Positions 19,811 through 30,816 are shown, counted from the first letter of the stretch. The stretch: DNA of 64,000 bases from Mycoplasmopsis equigenitalium (GCF_024498255.1 NZ_CP101808.1:633345-697344), one strand, 5' to 3'. Numbers and translations are program-made. Notes: a model not told the origin generated them from the letters alone.

Positions 19811-20161
19811 ATGGTTAAAACAAACGAATTAACAATTCTAAAATCACGTTTTATTGCTTATCGCTACGATATCAAAAACAAGGAAGATATCAAGCCTATT
19901 ATTAATAATTTATGAAACGAACACAAAAAAGCGCGACACATTGTTTACGCTTATGTTGTTGGTGAAAGCAACTCTCAAAATGCTGGCTATGACGAAAATA
20001 AAGAACCTAACGGAACTGCTGCTAAACCAATATTAAATTTAATGCTGATGAAAAAACTAACTAACACCTTAATTGTGGTAGTTAGATATTTTGGTGGCAG
20101 CAAATTAGGTACTAGTCGCCTTTTACGAACATACTTAACCTGTGCCAAACCTTTAATTTAA
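19811..20161 (+). CDS. IMPACT/YigZ family protein, N-terminal domain only
   Basis: A 116-residue protein of the UPF0029 family. KSRFIAYRYDI, the His in KKARHIVYAYVVGE, EPNGTAAKPIL and the hallmark IVVVRYFGGSKLGTSRLLRTY are all present. Full-length bacterial YigZ is about 200 residues with an added C-terminal domain, which is absent here. The gene stops cleanly with TAA, so the short form may be natural. Family members bind ribosomes or regulate translation in some organisms, but the bacterial role is uncertain. Confidence 0.85.
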
Positions 20162-20246
20162 TATTGTAATGTTTCCAGTAAATATTGGACGCATTAAAAA
20201 TATATATAATTTGTGTAATTATAATTATTTTTATACAAGGAGAAAA

Positions 20247-21752
20247 ATGAAAAAATCAACAATCTTAATCGTAATTGATGGATTAGGACTTCGTAAAGAA
20301 TCGCAAGGTAATGGTTTTAAGCTTGCAAAAACCCCAACCTTTGATCGCTTATTCAAAGAATATCCTAATTCTGTTATCCAAGCAAGTGGGGAATATGTTG
20401 GCTTACCAGCGGACCAAATGGGAAATAGTGAAGTAGGACACTTAACCATTGGTGCTGGACAAGTTGTTTACACAGGGCTTTCGCTTATTAATGAGGCAGT
20501 GCGTAGTGGTAAATTTAAAAATAACAAAAGCTTTTTAAAAGTTTTTAAAAATGTCAAAGATAAAAACACCACTCTTCACCTAATGGGATTGCTTAGTCCA
20601 GGTGGAGTTCACTCACTCGAAAATCACTTATTCGAATTATTAGACGCCGCTCACGAAAATGGCGTTAAAAAAGTTAGTGTCCACGTTTTTGGAGATGGCC
20701 GTGATGTTGCACCTAAATCAATTAAGCCATCTTTAGAAAAACTTGATGCTATTTGTAAAAAATATGGATATGAAATCGCTACAATCGGTGGTCGTTTCTA
20801 TTCTATGGATCGTGACAAAATGTTTGACCGTAACGAGGTTGCTTACAAAGCAATTCTTGGTAAAGGTGAAAAAACATTCGACGATATCTTCAAATATCTT
20901 GAAGCACAATACAAAGACGGAATCTTTGATGAGTTCATTGTTCCAGCAATGAATTCAAAATGCAAGAACTTTGTAAAAGACAATGATAGTATTATCTTCT
21001 TTAACTTTAGACCAGACCGTGCGCGCCAACTTTCGCATATGTTAATTGGTAGCAAATTATACGACTACGTTCCAAGTACAAAAGTAAAAGTAAAAGATTT
21101 TATTTCAATGATGAAATACGAAGGAATTGATTGTGAAATCGCCTTTAATGAAATGATAATCAATATGCCAATTGGTCGTGTACTTGAAAAAGCGGGTAAA
21201 TCACAACTTCGTCTTGCTGAAACTCAAAAATATGCACACGTAACTTACTTTATGGATGGTGGAAATGACATTGAACTTAAAAATTCGCACCGGATTATGG
21301 TACCATCACTTAAAGTTGAATCATACGCTGATGCGCCACATATGTCAGCAAAAGAAATCACTGATGAGTTGTTAACGAATGCTCTTAAATATGATGTAAC
21401 AATTATGAACTTCGCTAACCCAGATATGGTTGGTCACACCGGAAACCTCAAATCAACAATTGAAGCAGTTAGTTTCCTTGATACTCAAATTAAAAGAATT
21501 TGAGATTGAGCTGAACAAAACAATGTTGCTGTCTTTATTACCGCAGACCACGGTAACGCCGAAATAACAGAAGACGCTGATGGTAAACCAGCAACCAAAC
21601 ATACATCAAGCCCAGTTATGTTAATTAGCAATGATAAATCACTTAAATTAAAAGATGGTTCGCTTGCAAACATTGCGCCAACTGTTCTAGATTACATTGG
21701 CATTCCTAAACCAAAAGAAATGACAAAAGATTCATTAATTGTTAAAAAATAA
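20247..21752 (+). CDS. gpmI: 2,3-bisphosphoglycerate-independent phosphoglycerate mutase
   Basis: Interconverts 3- and 2-phosphoglycerate in glycolysis with two Mn2+ ions. The 501-residue protein of the alkaline phosphatase superfamily has the metal-binding Asp in LIVIDGLGLR, the phosphorylated Ser in MGNSEVGHL (about residue 62), GDGRDVAPKS and RFYSMDRD, plus the C-terminal metal site ITADHGNAE. The length is typical. AAGGAGAAAA precedes the ATG at 20247; an in-frame ATG at 20169 has no site and would add 26 residues. A terminator follows. Confidence 0.97.
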
Positions 21753-21774
21753 GTCACATATAGTGGCTTTTTTA
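21752..21774 (+). terminator. Terminator of gpmI
   Basis: AGTCAC and GTGGCT pair (one G-T) around ATATA, then a T-run. It overlaps the stop codon. Confidence 0.75.
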
Positions 21775-21844
21775 TTAAACAATAAATTAGTTTTTTCAAC
21801 AAAAAATAAAGAAAAAATGTTGATTTTGTCAGCATTTTCGTAAC

Positions 21845-21875
21845 TAAAAAAGCAAGTATAAAACCTGCTTTTTTT
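21845..21875 (-). terminator. Terminator of nfo
   Basis: AAAAAAGCA and TGCTTTTTT flank an eleven- to twelve-base loop; the T-run on the minus strand fits termination of the leftward rpiB-nfo unit. Confidence 0.6.
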
Positions 21876-22698
21876 AACTTAATAAAAGTTTGATTTCTTG
21901 CTCGTAAATTGGACCAGTTTCAGTTCATGGTGTTTCTAAAATGATTGGAATATTATCAAACTCGGGGTGATGAACTAATTCTTTTAAAATATCTGTTCCA
22001 ATAAAACCTTGTCCTATGTTTGCGTGTCGATCTTTGTGTGAATTTATGTCATTTTTAGAATCATTAAGGTGCACAACTTTTATATATTCTAGTATTCCCT
22101 TTGTCTTTAACTCATCTATAAAACGATCAAGATTTTTGATATTATAACCCGCATCCCATACATGACAAGTATCAAGACAAATACCTAAACGTTCATTATT
22201 TACTTTGTTGATTACATATAATAATTCATCATAATTTCTACCTACTTCAGTACCTTTACCAGACATTGTCTCAAGCAAAATATGCACATCTTTAGTTTTT
22301 GAAAAAATATAATTAAGATTTGTTACTAACGTATCTAGACAAACCTTAACTTCAAAACTAGTAAAAGCACCTGGGTGTAGTACCAAATACTTGCAACCAA
22401 TATAATTCATTCGATTAATTTCCTTAATCAAAAAATCACGAGCAAAAACTGTTTTCTCAGGATTAGAAGGATTAACGATATAAGGGGCATGAACCACAAT
22501 ATCCTTAACATCAATCATCTTGCCAAACGCAGTTAAATATTCATCCAACTTATACTTTTCAACAGGAACACGAATCGTGCTTTGAGGAGGACCTAAATAA
22601 ATCATCATTGTATTAGCGTTGTTTTTTTTACTCTCAAGCCCTGAACCATATAAATAATCAGGTGATTTAAAAGGAATATGAGAACCTAATTTAATCAT
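21874..22698 (-). CDS. nfo: Endonuclease IV (AP endonuclease)
   Basis: Zinc-dependent AP endonuclease that nicks 5' of abasic sites in base excision repair. The 274-residue TIM barrel starts MIKLGSHIPFKSPDYLYGSG and holds the family metal ligands in VVHAPYIVN, LVLHPGAF, ILLETMSGKG, CLDTCHVWDAGY and HLNDSKNDINSHKDRHANI. One TGA Trp occurs near the C-terminus. It starts two bases after rpiB and is probably co-transcribed with it. The length is normal. Confidence 0.96.
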
Positions 22699-22700
22699 TA

Positions 22701-23135
22701 TTATTCCACATTTTCAATATCATCGATTCGTTGTTGGTGACGTCCACCTTCATAACTAGTTTTCATAAATTCTTCAATCATTTTAATCGCTTTACGAACA
22801 CCAGTTTGACGACCACCAAAAACCAACACATTAGCATTATTGTGAAGTTTTGCTAAATTTGCATCTTCTACGGAAGTTACGCGAGCAGCACGAATATTTT
22901 TATGACGATTTAAAGCATAACTAATTCCTAAACCTGTTCCGCACATTCCAATTGCTAAATCTGGTTTGTGTTCTAAGACATAGTTCGCTAATTTATGTCC
23001 TTGCTCTGCGTATGATGCAGTTACACCTGGCTCAGCACCTAAATCTATGACTTCACAATTATTCTTTTTAAAATATTTAACTAACTTAGTTTTAAGCTCG
23101 CTAGCGCCATGATCATTTGAAATTACTACTTTCAT
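22701..23135 (-). CDS. rpiB: Ribose-5-phosphate isomerase B
   Basis: Interconverts ribose 5-phosphate and ribulose 5-phosphate in the non-oxidative pentose phosphate pathway. The 144-residue product starts MKVVISNDHGASELK; the catalytic Cys is in GMCGTGLGISYALNRHK, and NANVLVFGGRQTGV is the family's C-terminal signature. It supplies ribose 5-phosphate for PRPP synthesis (prs is at 44478). It leads the leftward rpiB-nfo pair. Confidence 0.96.
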   Translation of the reverse strand: MKVVISNDHGASELKTKLVKYFKKNNCEVIDLGAEPGVTASYAEQGHKLANYVLEHKPDLAIGMCGTGLGISYALNRHKNIRAARVTSVEDANLAKLHNNANVLVFGGRQTGVRKAIKMIEEFMKTSYEGGRHQQRIDDIENVE

Positions 23136-23211
23136 CTTGTACTTTTACTCCTTTTTTCATAAAATAATTTTTTTTAATTGATTTTTATATTATAAAACAC
23201 TATTTATTAGT

Positions 23212-25248
23212 ATGGAAATAAAAAAGCAAAACGATTTACAAGACTGTGGTCTTGTGGTGCTACAAGCACTTTATAAAAAATTATTTCATCACTGGCTCAA
23301 TTTGAACGAACTAAAAATTCAAGTTGAGTATGGCAAAAACGGAATAAATTTATACTCTTTAACAAATTTAGCTAAAAAATACGGCATCTCACTAAAATCT
23401 ATGGAGGGAGATTTTGAATCATTTGCCGAACTCGAGATACGCAAACCAATTATTACAATCATCCGCGCAAAAAGCGACTTTCATTACGTAATAGTTTATA
23501 AGAAAGATAAAAATTATTTTTATATCGCGGATCCATTAAAAGGCAAATATAAAATAAAACAAGGCGAATTCAAAAATCAATTTTTAAGAGTTGTAATTTT
23601 TGTAGACAAAATTAAAAGACCTAAGAAAACAAAACTAATCGATGCCAAAATGAGCAGTATTTTTGAACATACAAAAATTTTTCCGCTTTATGTGTTTTCA
23701 TTACTAATGGTGTTAATTGTTAACATTGTTCTAAATGGAATGATGAAGATAATTATTGATTTTTTTATTACTAATCAAAACAATAACTTACTAAAATGAT
23801 GCTTAATATTATTTGCTGGTCTAATTATTTTTCACTTGTTCAATAAATTTATGTACAACATTTTACTGATTAAATTAGATCAGAAAATTTATTTTTCAAT
23901 TTGAAAAGACCTTACTAACAAATTAGTTAACGCTAGAACAAAATATATCAACAAACTAACAAAATATGACTATTTAAGGCGGTATGGATTAATAGCAGAA
24001 ATATCTTCATTTCAGGCTCGTTATTTATTCACCTTAATCTACCAAATTATTGTCTTTTTATTTTCGGTATCAGTAATGTTATATTTAAGTTTTTATTTAA
24101 GTATTATTGCAATTGTGTCAGCATTTAGCATGTTTATCATTTCATATATTTTTAAAGATATCAAACTCAAAAAATACAATATTTTACTTGAATCATTATT
24201 AGAAAACAACAACAAAAATATAGATTTTATTTTTAACATAAATTCAATAAAAATCAACAATTTATTCTTGAAAAACGATTGAAAGTGTTCACAAAAAGAT
24301 GTAATTAATAAACAAAATACCTTACTGTTTTTACAAGAAAAACACGAAATTATTAATTTGATTATCGGAATGTTGGCGCCACTTCTTATTGTTTATTTTG
24401 CGATAGGCAAAATTCAAAATAACACAATGAGTGTTGGTTCGATGATTATGTTCATTAGTATGTTTAATTATCTAAGCGATTCTAGTTCATATTTCGCTAA
24501 TTTTATGACTGGAATTAACCAGTATAAAGTCAATGTTGATTTAGTAAATTACATCCTTAATTTTGAGGATGAAAAACTCAATGAAAAGGGAATGAATTTA
24601 ACTCAAATAAAAAGCGTTGCGCTAAAAAATTTGAGTTTTGAATACGAAACAGATAAACCAATTTTTGAAATCAAAAAGTTTAATACAAATAATTCTTTTA
24701 GCATCTCTGGTAAAAACGGAAGCGGCAAAACTACGCTTCTAAACGTTCTTGCCAACAATGCTGAATATAAAGGAAGTTTAGAAATTAATGGAATTCAACT
24801 CAACCAATTTAACAAACAGCAATATCGAGCTCAAACATACATCAATCTTAATAACGAAATTCTGCCTTCATGTCAAATCATTAACTACGTAACACAATTT
24901 GATGAAGAAGCAAAAAATGAATTACTAAGTAATATTCAAAAATATGATTTATATTTAATTCTTAATGATTTCAAAATTGATATCAACAACTTTATCAAAA
25001 CCAATGGAGAGAATTTATCCACCGGACAAAAAAGTGTAATAAAGCTTTTAAAATTATTTGCTAAAAAATATCATTTAATCTTATTAGATGAAGCGTTTGA
25101 AAATATAAACACAAAAAGCAAAAATGATTTATATAAAGCAATTAAAAGTTACCAAAATGAAGCATTTTTTGTTGAAATAAGTCATCAAAATAACAAAATT
25201 ATTTCCGAGGGGGAGGTGCTTAACATTGTCACAAACACAAAAAACTAA
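23212..25248 (+). CDS. ABC exporter with N-terminal C39 peptidase domain
   Basis: A peptidase-containing ABC transporter, which in other bacteria cuts double-glycine leader peptides and exports the mature peptide. The 678-residue protein has an intact C39 domain (QNDLQDCG with Gln6 and Cys12, His in SDFHYVIVYKK, Asp in IADPLKG). A membrane domain of about six helices follows (residues 155-430), then an ATPase with Walker A GKNGSGKTT, signature NLSTGQKS and Walker B LILLDEAFE. Four TGA codons encode Trp. No leader-peptide gene was found beside it. It overlaps the next gene by 23 bases. Confidence 0.93.
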
Positions 25249-25606
25249 ATACCTAGTTTTACTTTTCTTGCTTATTATTATTGGCTGCGCCATCATCCTT
25301 TACTTTGTACTTAATTTTAAGGTTCAAAAAACTTTAGAAGTCAAATTACAAGCACAGGACCAAGAATTATTTACCTACATTACAAAGGAACAACGCGAGC
25401 ATATTCACTTAACCAACAAGTTATTTATTAAAAATAATGGATATATGAGTGAACTAAAAATTAAAGAAATTATTTATGAAGAAGAACAATTCAAAATCAT
25501 TTTTGATATTAAGATTGACAACATTATTAAAAATAATTTTTTAGACAAAAGAGCATTTTTTATTTTAAAACAACAAAAAATACTCGATATACTGATTGCG
25601 ACTTAA
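25226..25606 (+). CDS. Small single-helix membrane protein partner of the ABC exporter
   Basis: Not recognised. It has 126 residues, an N-terminal membrane helix (about 9-30) and an outward-facing, Lys/Ile-rich domain. The start is taken as TTG at 25226 because GGGGGAGGTG lies seven bases upstream inside the end of the transporter gene, and no ATG fits. The tight overlap suggests an accessory role, perhaps like a very short HlyD-type adaptor (inference). No lipobox is seen. Confidence 0.7.
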   Translation: MSQTQKTKYLVLLFLLIIIGCAIILYFVLNFKVQKTLEVKLQAQDQELFTYITKEQREHIHLTNKLFIKNNGYMSELKIKEIIYEEEQFKIIFDIKIDNIIKNNFLDKRAFFILKQQKILDILIAT

Positions 25607-25630
25607 TCGCGCGTTTTCAATTATTTAACT

Positions 25631-25636
25631 TATAAT
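25631..25636 (+). promoter_or_regulatory. -10 element of ybeY
   Basis: TATAAT ends six bases before the ATG at 25643; no ribosome binding site, so a leaderless transcript is expected. Confidence 0.5.
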
Positions 25637-25642
25637 TTAATA

Positions 25643-26107
25643 ATGAAAAATGAAGAAATCGAGATAAATGTTTCTAATAACGTAGATGCGAGTGAGGTTT
25701 TCGAAACTGATTTACAGACAATAACAACACTTTTTCGTGAATATTTCAACCTAAAAAACAAAATTGTTGTTGATGTAATCATCGAAACACCTGAAGAAAT
25801 TCATCGCTTAAATAAAGCATATCGCCAAGTTGATAAAACCACTGATGTTTTATCATTTGGATTAGATGCTTTAGATTTGTACAAAAATCTTGATATTTTA
25901 CCACTTGGCGAAGTTTACCTTAACTACGACCAGGTGCAAAAACAAGCAATTGAATACAATCACTCTTTAAGACGCGAATTTTGCTACTTATATCTTCATT
26001 CACTACTTCATCTTTACGGATATGACCATATCGAAGAAGATGAAGCAAAAGAAATGAATGCAATTGCAGAAACAATTATGTCTCGAGCGGGAATTGAAAG
26101 GGCTTAA
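25643..26107 (+). CDS. ybeY: Endoribonuclease YbeY (rRNA maturation factor)
   Basis: Metal-dependent RNase needed for 16S rRNA 3' maturation and ribosome quality control. The 154-residue protein has the substrate loop LNKAYRQVDKTTDVLSFG and the zinc motif HSLLHLYGYDHIEEDE with three His ligands. The C-terminus is followed by cdd and era with almost no spacing, the common ybeY-cdd-era cluster of Gram-positive relatives. Confidence 0.96.
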   Translation: MKNEEIEINVSNNVDASEVFETDLQTITTLFREYFNLKNKIVVDVIIETPEEIHRLNKAYRQVDKTTDVLSFGLDALDLYKNLDILPLGEVYLNYDQVQKQAIEYNHSLRREFCYLYLHSLLHLYGYDHIEEDEAKEMNAIAETIMSRAGIERA

Positions 26108-26108
26108 T

Positions 26109-26510
26109 ATGAGCGAAAACTACAAGGAAGTAAAAGAACTTTTAAAAAAATCGTATGCACCATTTTCACACTTTAATGTAGCAACAATCATTATTGAAAA
26201 AAATGGTAAAAAACATTACGGCGTTAATGTTGAGTGCGCTGCATACCCAAGCGGTTTGTGTGCAGAACGCAACGCAATTTTTAGTGGAGTAACTAATGGT
26301 TTAAAACCATACAATATCAAGGAGATGCACTTAATCAGCTCTAAGAATGACACAGTCATTAACTCGTGTGGCGGATGCTTACAAGTTATGAACGAATTCT
26401 TAGACAACGAGGCGAAAATCTATAGCTACTCGTTTGATGGCAAACAAACGCGAGTAACAACAATTAGAGAAAATATGCCATTCGTAGTAAGTACAGAATT
26501 ATTTGACTAA
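26109..26510 (+). CDS. cdd: Cytidine deaminase
   Basis: Deaminates cytidine and deoxycytidine to uridine forms in nucleoside salvage. The 133-residue protein starts MSENYKEVKELLKKSYAPFS; the catalytic zinc site is CAERNAIF (Cys and Glu) with the CGGC pair further on, and the substrate motif NVECAAYPSGL is present. The ATG at 26109 follows the ybeY stop by one base; the stop overlaps the era ATG. Confidence 0.95.
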   Translation: MSENYKEVKELLKKSYAPFSHFNVATIIIEKNGKKHYGVNVECAAYPSGLCAERNAIFSGVTNGLKPYNIKEMHLISSKNDTVINSCGGCLQVMNEFLDNEAKIYSYSFDGKQTRVTTIRENMPFVVSTELFD

Positions 26511-27388
26511 TGAAAGTATGTTTTGTATCAATTATCGGTCGTCCAAACGTCGGTAAATCCACTCTACTAAACAATATTATTGGTTTCGAAGCCGCCATCA
26601 CCACACCAGTCGCGCAAACCACAAGAAACCAAATACAAGGTATCTACAACGAAGATGACTATCAAATTGTTTTTTGTGATACACCGGGAATTCACAAGCC
26701 ACTAAACAAACTAGGAGAATCGTTAAATAAACAAGCCTTTAGTAGTCTTGAAGATATTGATGTAGTATTGTTTTTAACACCTATAAATGAATCGATAAGT
26801 CGTGGTGATGAATTTATTATTGACAAAATTAAAAAGGTTAAAAACAAAGTAGCAATTATTTCCAAAACCGACATTGATACAACCCCTGAAGAATACACGA
26901 AAAAAGTTAAACAATTGCAAGAATTAGGTTTTGAAGAAATTTGACCATATAATTCAAAAAATCAAGATAATTCAACAAAAATCATTGAAAACTTAAAAAA
27001 ATACACTTATGAATCGGCACCTTTTTATGACACTGATCAAATTACTAATCAACCAACTAGATTTATTGTTGCTGAAGCAATCAGAAAATTTATAAATGAA
27101 AATTTATATAATGAATTACCACATTCAGTATGTGTCGAAATTACTAACTTTATCGAATATGAAGACAAATCATCGCCATGAGAAATCGAAGCAGTAATTT
27201 ACTGTAAACGCGAATCGCAAAAAGGTATTATCATCGGTAAGAATGCAACGATGCTCAAGAAAATTGGCTACTCAGCGCGAATGTATTTACAAGATTTACT
27301 AAACCAAAAAATCAAGTTATTTCTTAATGTTAAAGTTAATAAAAACTGACCTAATAATGAGGCGCAACTCAAAAAATGAGGATATTAA
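26510..27388 (+). CDS. era: GTPase Era
   Basis: Ribosome-assembly GTPase that binds the 16S rRNA 3' end. The 292-residue protein has G1 GRPNVGKST, G2 in TTPVAQTTRNQIQG, G3 DTPG, G4 SKTD and a C-terminal KH domain (IEAVIYCKRESQKGIIIGKN). Several TGA codons encode Trp, including in the C-terminal KKWGY. It starts at the last base of the cdd stop and ends in a clear terminator. Confidence 0.97.
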
Positions 27389-27417
27389 AAACATCACGAT
27401 TTGTGATGTTTTTTTAA
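27387..27417 (+). terminator. Terminator of era
   Basis: AAAACATCAC and GTGATGTTTT pair around GATTT, followed by a T-run. The structure runs into the 3' end of the convergent gene. Confidence 0.85.
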
Positions 27418-28643
27418 ATTAAAATTAATTCGAAAATGTATTCTTTATTTTTTGCAACACCAACAACTTTAACCGTAAATATATCTTTGTAAGTATATCT
27501 TGTTGCTCGTGTAATTCGTTGTTCATCTACCCGAGCTTTTAGTCAATCAATAAAACTAATATTCTCACTTTCATCTTCCGCTAATTCAATTTCTAACTCA
27601 ATTGATTTAGCAACTTCGCGAATTGGCGTACTTGGTTTGATTTGGAAACGATCAATCGATAATTCGGTTATATCTTCTTCTTCGTCAAACTCGTCATAGA
27701 TTTCTCCAACAAGTTCTTCAAGAATATCTTCAATAGTAATAAGACCAAGAGTTTCTGTACTTGAATTATTTTTAACCACGAATCCCATTTGTGACTTATC
27801 TTGTCTCATTTTATCTAACGCACTTGAAAGCGTACTATTACTTGAAATTAAAGGCACAGTTTTAATGTATTGCATTACATTATCGGTTTGTTTTGCATCG
27901 AAAATATCTTTTAAGTGAATAATACCCACAAATTGTTCATCTTTCAAAATTGGAACTCTTGAAAAATATGTTTCTTTCATTAATTCTTTGGCTTGTTTAA
28001 TGGTTGCATCGTATGGTAAGTAATCAATGTCTTGCAACTTAACATAATGTTTAGAAACTTTTTGGCTATCTAAATCAAGTGCGTTGTTTGCAATAATTGC
28101 TTCGTCTTTATCAAGCACACCTTCTTTAGCAGCAATATCGAGGGTATGTTTAAGCTCATTTTCTGTATTTGTAACTAAAGCCTTACGTGAAATTTTTGAT
28201 AGTAAAAATGTAAAAGGTCAAAAGACTCAGAATCAAACTTCAATGAAGAAACAAACAATTTTTAAGTAGCCAAATGGGTGTGCTTTGGCAACAATTTTCG
28301 GAGTAATTTCTCCAAAAATCACAATAATAGGAGTTAAGATTGCTGTTGAAATTACAGCGTTCATCCCATCATTAGCAATGGTTCTGGATAAAATCAACGA
28401 AATTAAAGTTGAAGCAGCAATATTTACAATATTATTACCAATCAAAATTGTTGATAAAAGCATATTAAATTTATTAATATGTTTCTTAATTAATCTTGAG
28501 CCCGCAACATTCGCCTTAATTTTGGCTTGTAGTTGTCCTGGGTTCATTGAACTATAGGCCATTTCAGCCCCACTAAAAATCGCTGATAAAACGATTAAAA
28601 TAAATAAAACAATAGAATAAATAATTATCTCGGTCGGTCGCAT
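27414..28643 (-). CDS. CNNM/CorC-type transporter protein (DUF21 plus CBS domains)
   Basis: Often annotated hemolysin C; relatives are magnesium or metal ion exporters. The 409-residue protein has a DUF21 membrane domain (about residues 1-165, helices from MRPTEIIIYSIVLFILIVLS on, with EITPKIVAKAHPFG), paired CBS domains (DIDYLPYDATIKQA and IEDILEELVGEIYDEFDEEE) and a C-terminal CorC/HlyC domain. TGA Trp codons occur near the end of DUF21 and the CorC part. Hemolytic activity should not be inferred. It overlaps the era terminator. Confidence 0.92.
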
Positions 28644-28689
28644 TTCTTTCTTTCTTTATGTTATATTGTAATTATATAAAATTACTTAA

Positions 28690-30360
28690 TTAAAATTCAT
28701 CATTATCATCAGAGGTTATATTAGCACCAGTTCCTGCACTATAACCTTGGAAAGTGTTTGTACTACGCATAAAACTTAATGAAATTTTACCTGTAGGTCC
28801 ATTCCGGTGTTTTGCAATGATAACATCCATTTTGTCAATTTTGTTTGGATTGTAGGTTTGTTCTTCATCCGCCTCTTCACCTCTGTCACCACGTTTTTTT
28901 CTTGAAGAGTAGTAGGCATCTGAGTGAAGGAAAATAACGATGTCGGCATCTTGTTCAATCCCTCCAGATTCACGAAGGTCACTAAGAATAGGTGTTTTGT
29001 TTTCTCTTTTTTCAAGTTCACGCGACAACTGGCTAAGCGCAATAATTGGAACATCAAGTTCTCTTGCTAACTGTTTAAGTGTCCGTGAAATTATATTAAT
29101 TTCATTTTGACGATTACCTACACTTTGTGCTTTGTCTACCGTTAAAAGTTGTAAATAGTCAATAACAACAAGATCAAGTCTTTGTAATTTATTAAGACGT
29201 CTTAGTTTTCAAGCCAAGTCTGTAATTGTGTTGGTTGATGAGTCATCAATAAATAAATTAAGTTTTGAAAGATACTCTTTAGCAAGTTCGAGACTAGCCA
29301 TATCTTGTTGCCCGTTCCGTTTAACGCTTTTTTCAATTAAGTTTGGTAATTTTAAAACTTCGATCGGCACTTGTGATTTGATTGCATAAAATCTTTCAAT
29401 AAGTTGACGCGAAGGCATCTCGAGTGAGAAAAGCGCTACTCGAGTTTTGATATTTTTATCACTTGTAGAAATTGGTGTTTTGATCAATTCTTCGATTTGT
29501 GTTTCATCAAAAAGCTCGTCATCACCTGCCGCTTTTTCACGCGCTTTAGCATTTCGGCTGTTAGTGCTTAATGCATTCAATGTTAAATTTAATGCAAAGG
29601 CGGTTTTACCCATCGAAGGACGGGCCCCAATAATAATAAGATCACCTTTTTGAAAACCATTTGTCATTGTATCAAGCGCACGGAAATTACTTGGTACCCC
29701 AGTTAGTTCATCTGTATCATTATTTTTACGAACTTGAAAGTCTGCTCAAAATTCTTCGTTAAGTTCTGCTAAACGACGAAAATCACCAGTCGCGCCACTT
29801 CTTGTAATTTCAAGAACTCTTTTTTCGATTTCACTTAGAAGTGTATCTTTATCAAGAGCAGTTTCATCCTTTTTAAGTAAGTCAACAATATATGAAAGTG
29901 AATTTTCAATTTCTCTAATTTCAGAAAGGTTGCTAAGTCTACGAACAAGGTTGTCGGTTTGGGTTGAGTATCCAGCAAATGACGAAAGCTTATTAAGTAA
30001 ATCGTAGTTAATTAAATCGGTAACATTTTGTTTTTGCGCTTCATCAATAATTTCGATTGCAGAAATCGATTTAATATCTGATTGTTGCGAAAGATTAATA
30101 ATAATGCTATATAAGAGTCTTAAATCTTCGTAGTAGAAATCTTTAGGGCGAAGGTAACTAGCAACGTTTGTAATCGAGTCTGGGTTATTTAAAATAATCC
30201 CCAATAAACTTTCTTCTGAGGGGCGAGATTGATATTTTGATGATGAATTAGTATCATCGTTTTTAGGCTTATCCATCTTTGGTTCTTCGCCTAAAAAATG
30301 AGCATCGATATCGATGTTATTATCTGCTTGATCGTTATTGTTATTTTGATTGTCTACCAT
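28690..30360 (-). CDS. dnaB: Replicative DNA helicase DnaB
   Basis: Hexameric 5'-3' helicase at the replication fork. The 556-residue protein has an Asn/Asp-rich N-terminal tail, the N-terminal domain (EESLLGIILNNPDSITNVAS) and the RecA-like core: Walker A GARPSMGKTAFAL, SLEMP, Walker B VVIDYLQLL, SQLSRELEKRENKTPILSDL and C-terminal KHRNGPTG. An unusual hydrophilic insertion of about 35-40 residues follows Walker A (residues around 265-305), and a second basic/acidic loop lies before the C-terminus. It overlaps the end of rplI by 20 bases. Confidence 0.96.
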
Positions 30361-30808
30361 GTGATTTTACCTCGATTGTTATCTTTGCAAAAATATCCTT
30401 ATATAAATTAATTTTAATATCATGCAATCCCAATGTTTTAATGTTATGTATTTCAATCTGTGCTTTTTTGATTTCAAAACCTAAATTTTGCAAGTCTTGT
30501 AAAAGATGTTTTGAACTAACGCTACCGTGAACATTTAAGTTCCCGTTAGCATCAATATTAGTCTCTAATTCATAAACAAATTTTGCCTTTTCTTCAATGT
30601 TTTTCTTTAATTCTGTTGCGTTTTCACGATTTTTTGTTTCATTTTCATTAAGGTCTTGTAACTTGTGTTTTAAGATTTTTTCAGTTGTTGGATTATAGGC
30701 AACTGCGAACTTGTTTTTAATCAAAAAATTAGTTGCATATCCATTGCTTACCTCAATTACTTGGTTTGCTTTGCCGTCTTTACAATCTTTAATTAATATT
30801 ACTTTCAT
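30341..30808 (-). CDS. rplI: 50S ribosomal protein L9
   Basis: L9 binds 23S rRNA near the base of the L1 stalk. The 155-residue protein has the N-terminal domain MKVILIKDCKDGKANQVIEV with NGYATNFLIKNKFAV, a long connecting helix rich in Lys and Glu, and a C-terminal domain including NLNVHGSVSSKHLL. It lies between gdpP and dnaB on the same strand, the usual gdpP-rplI-dnaB order. Confidence 0.97.
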   Translation of the reverse strand: MKVILIKDCKDGKANQVIEVSNGYATNFLIKNKFAVAYNPTTEKILKHKLQDLNENETKNRENATELKKNIEEKAKFVYELETNIDANGNLNVHGSVSSKHLLQDLQNLGFEIKKAQIEIHNIKTLGLHDIKINLYKDIFAKITIEVKSHGRQSK

Positions 30809-30816
30809 TGCTCTCC

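Noticed and set aside
27414-28643. Annotation as a hemolysin
   Set aside because: DUF21-CBS-CorC architecture is that of metal transport proteins; the hemolysin name is historical and not supported by the sequence.
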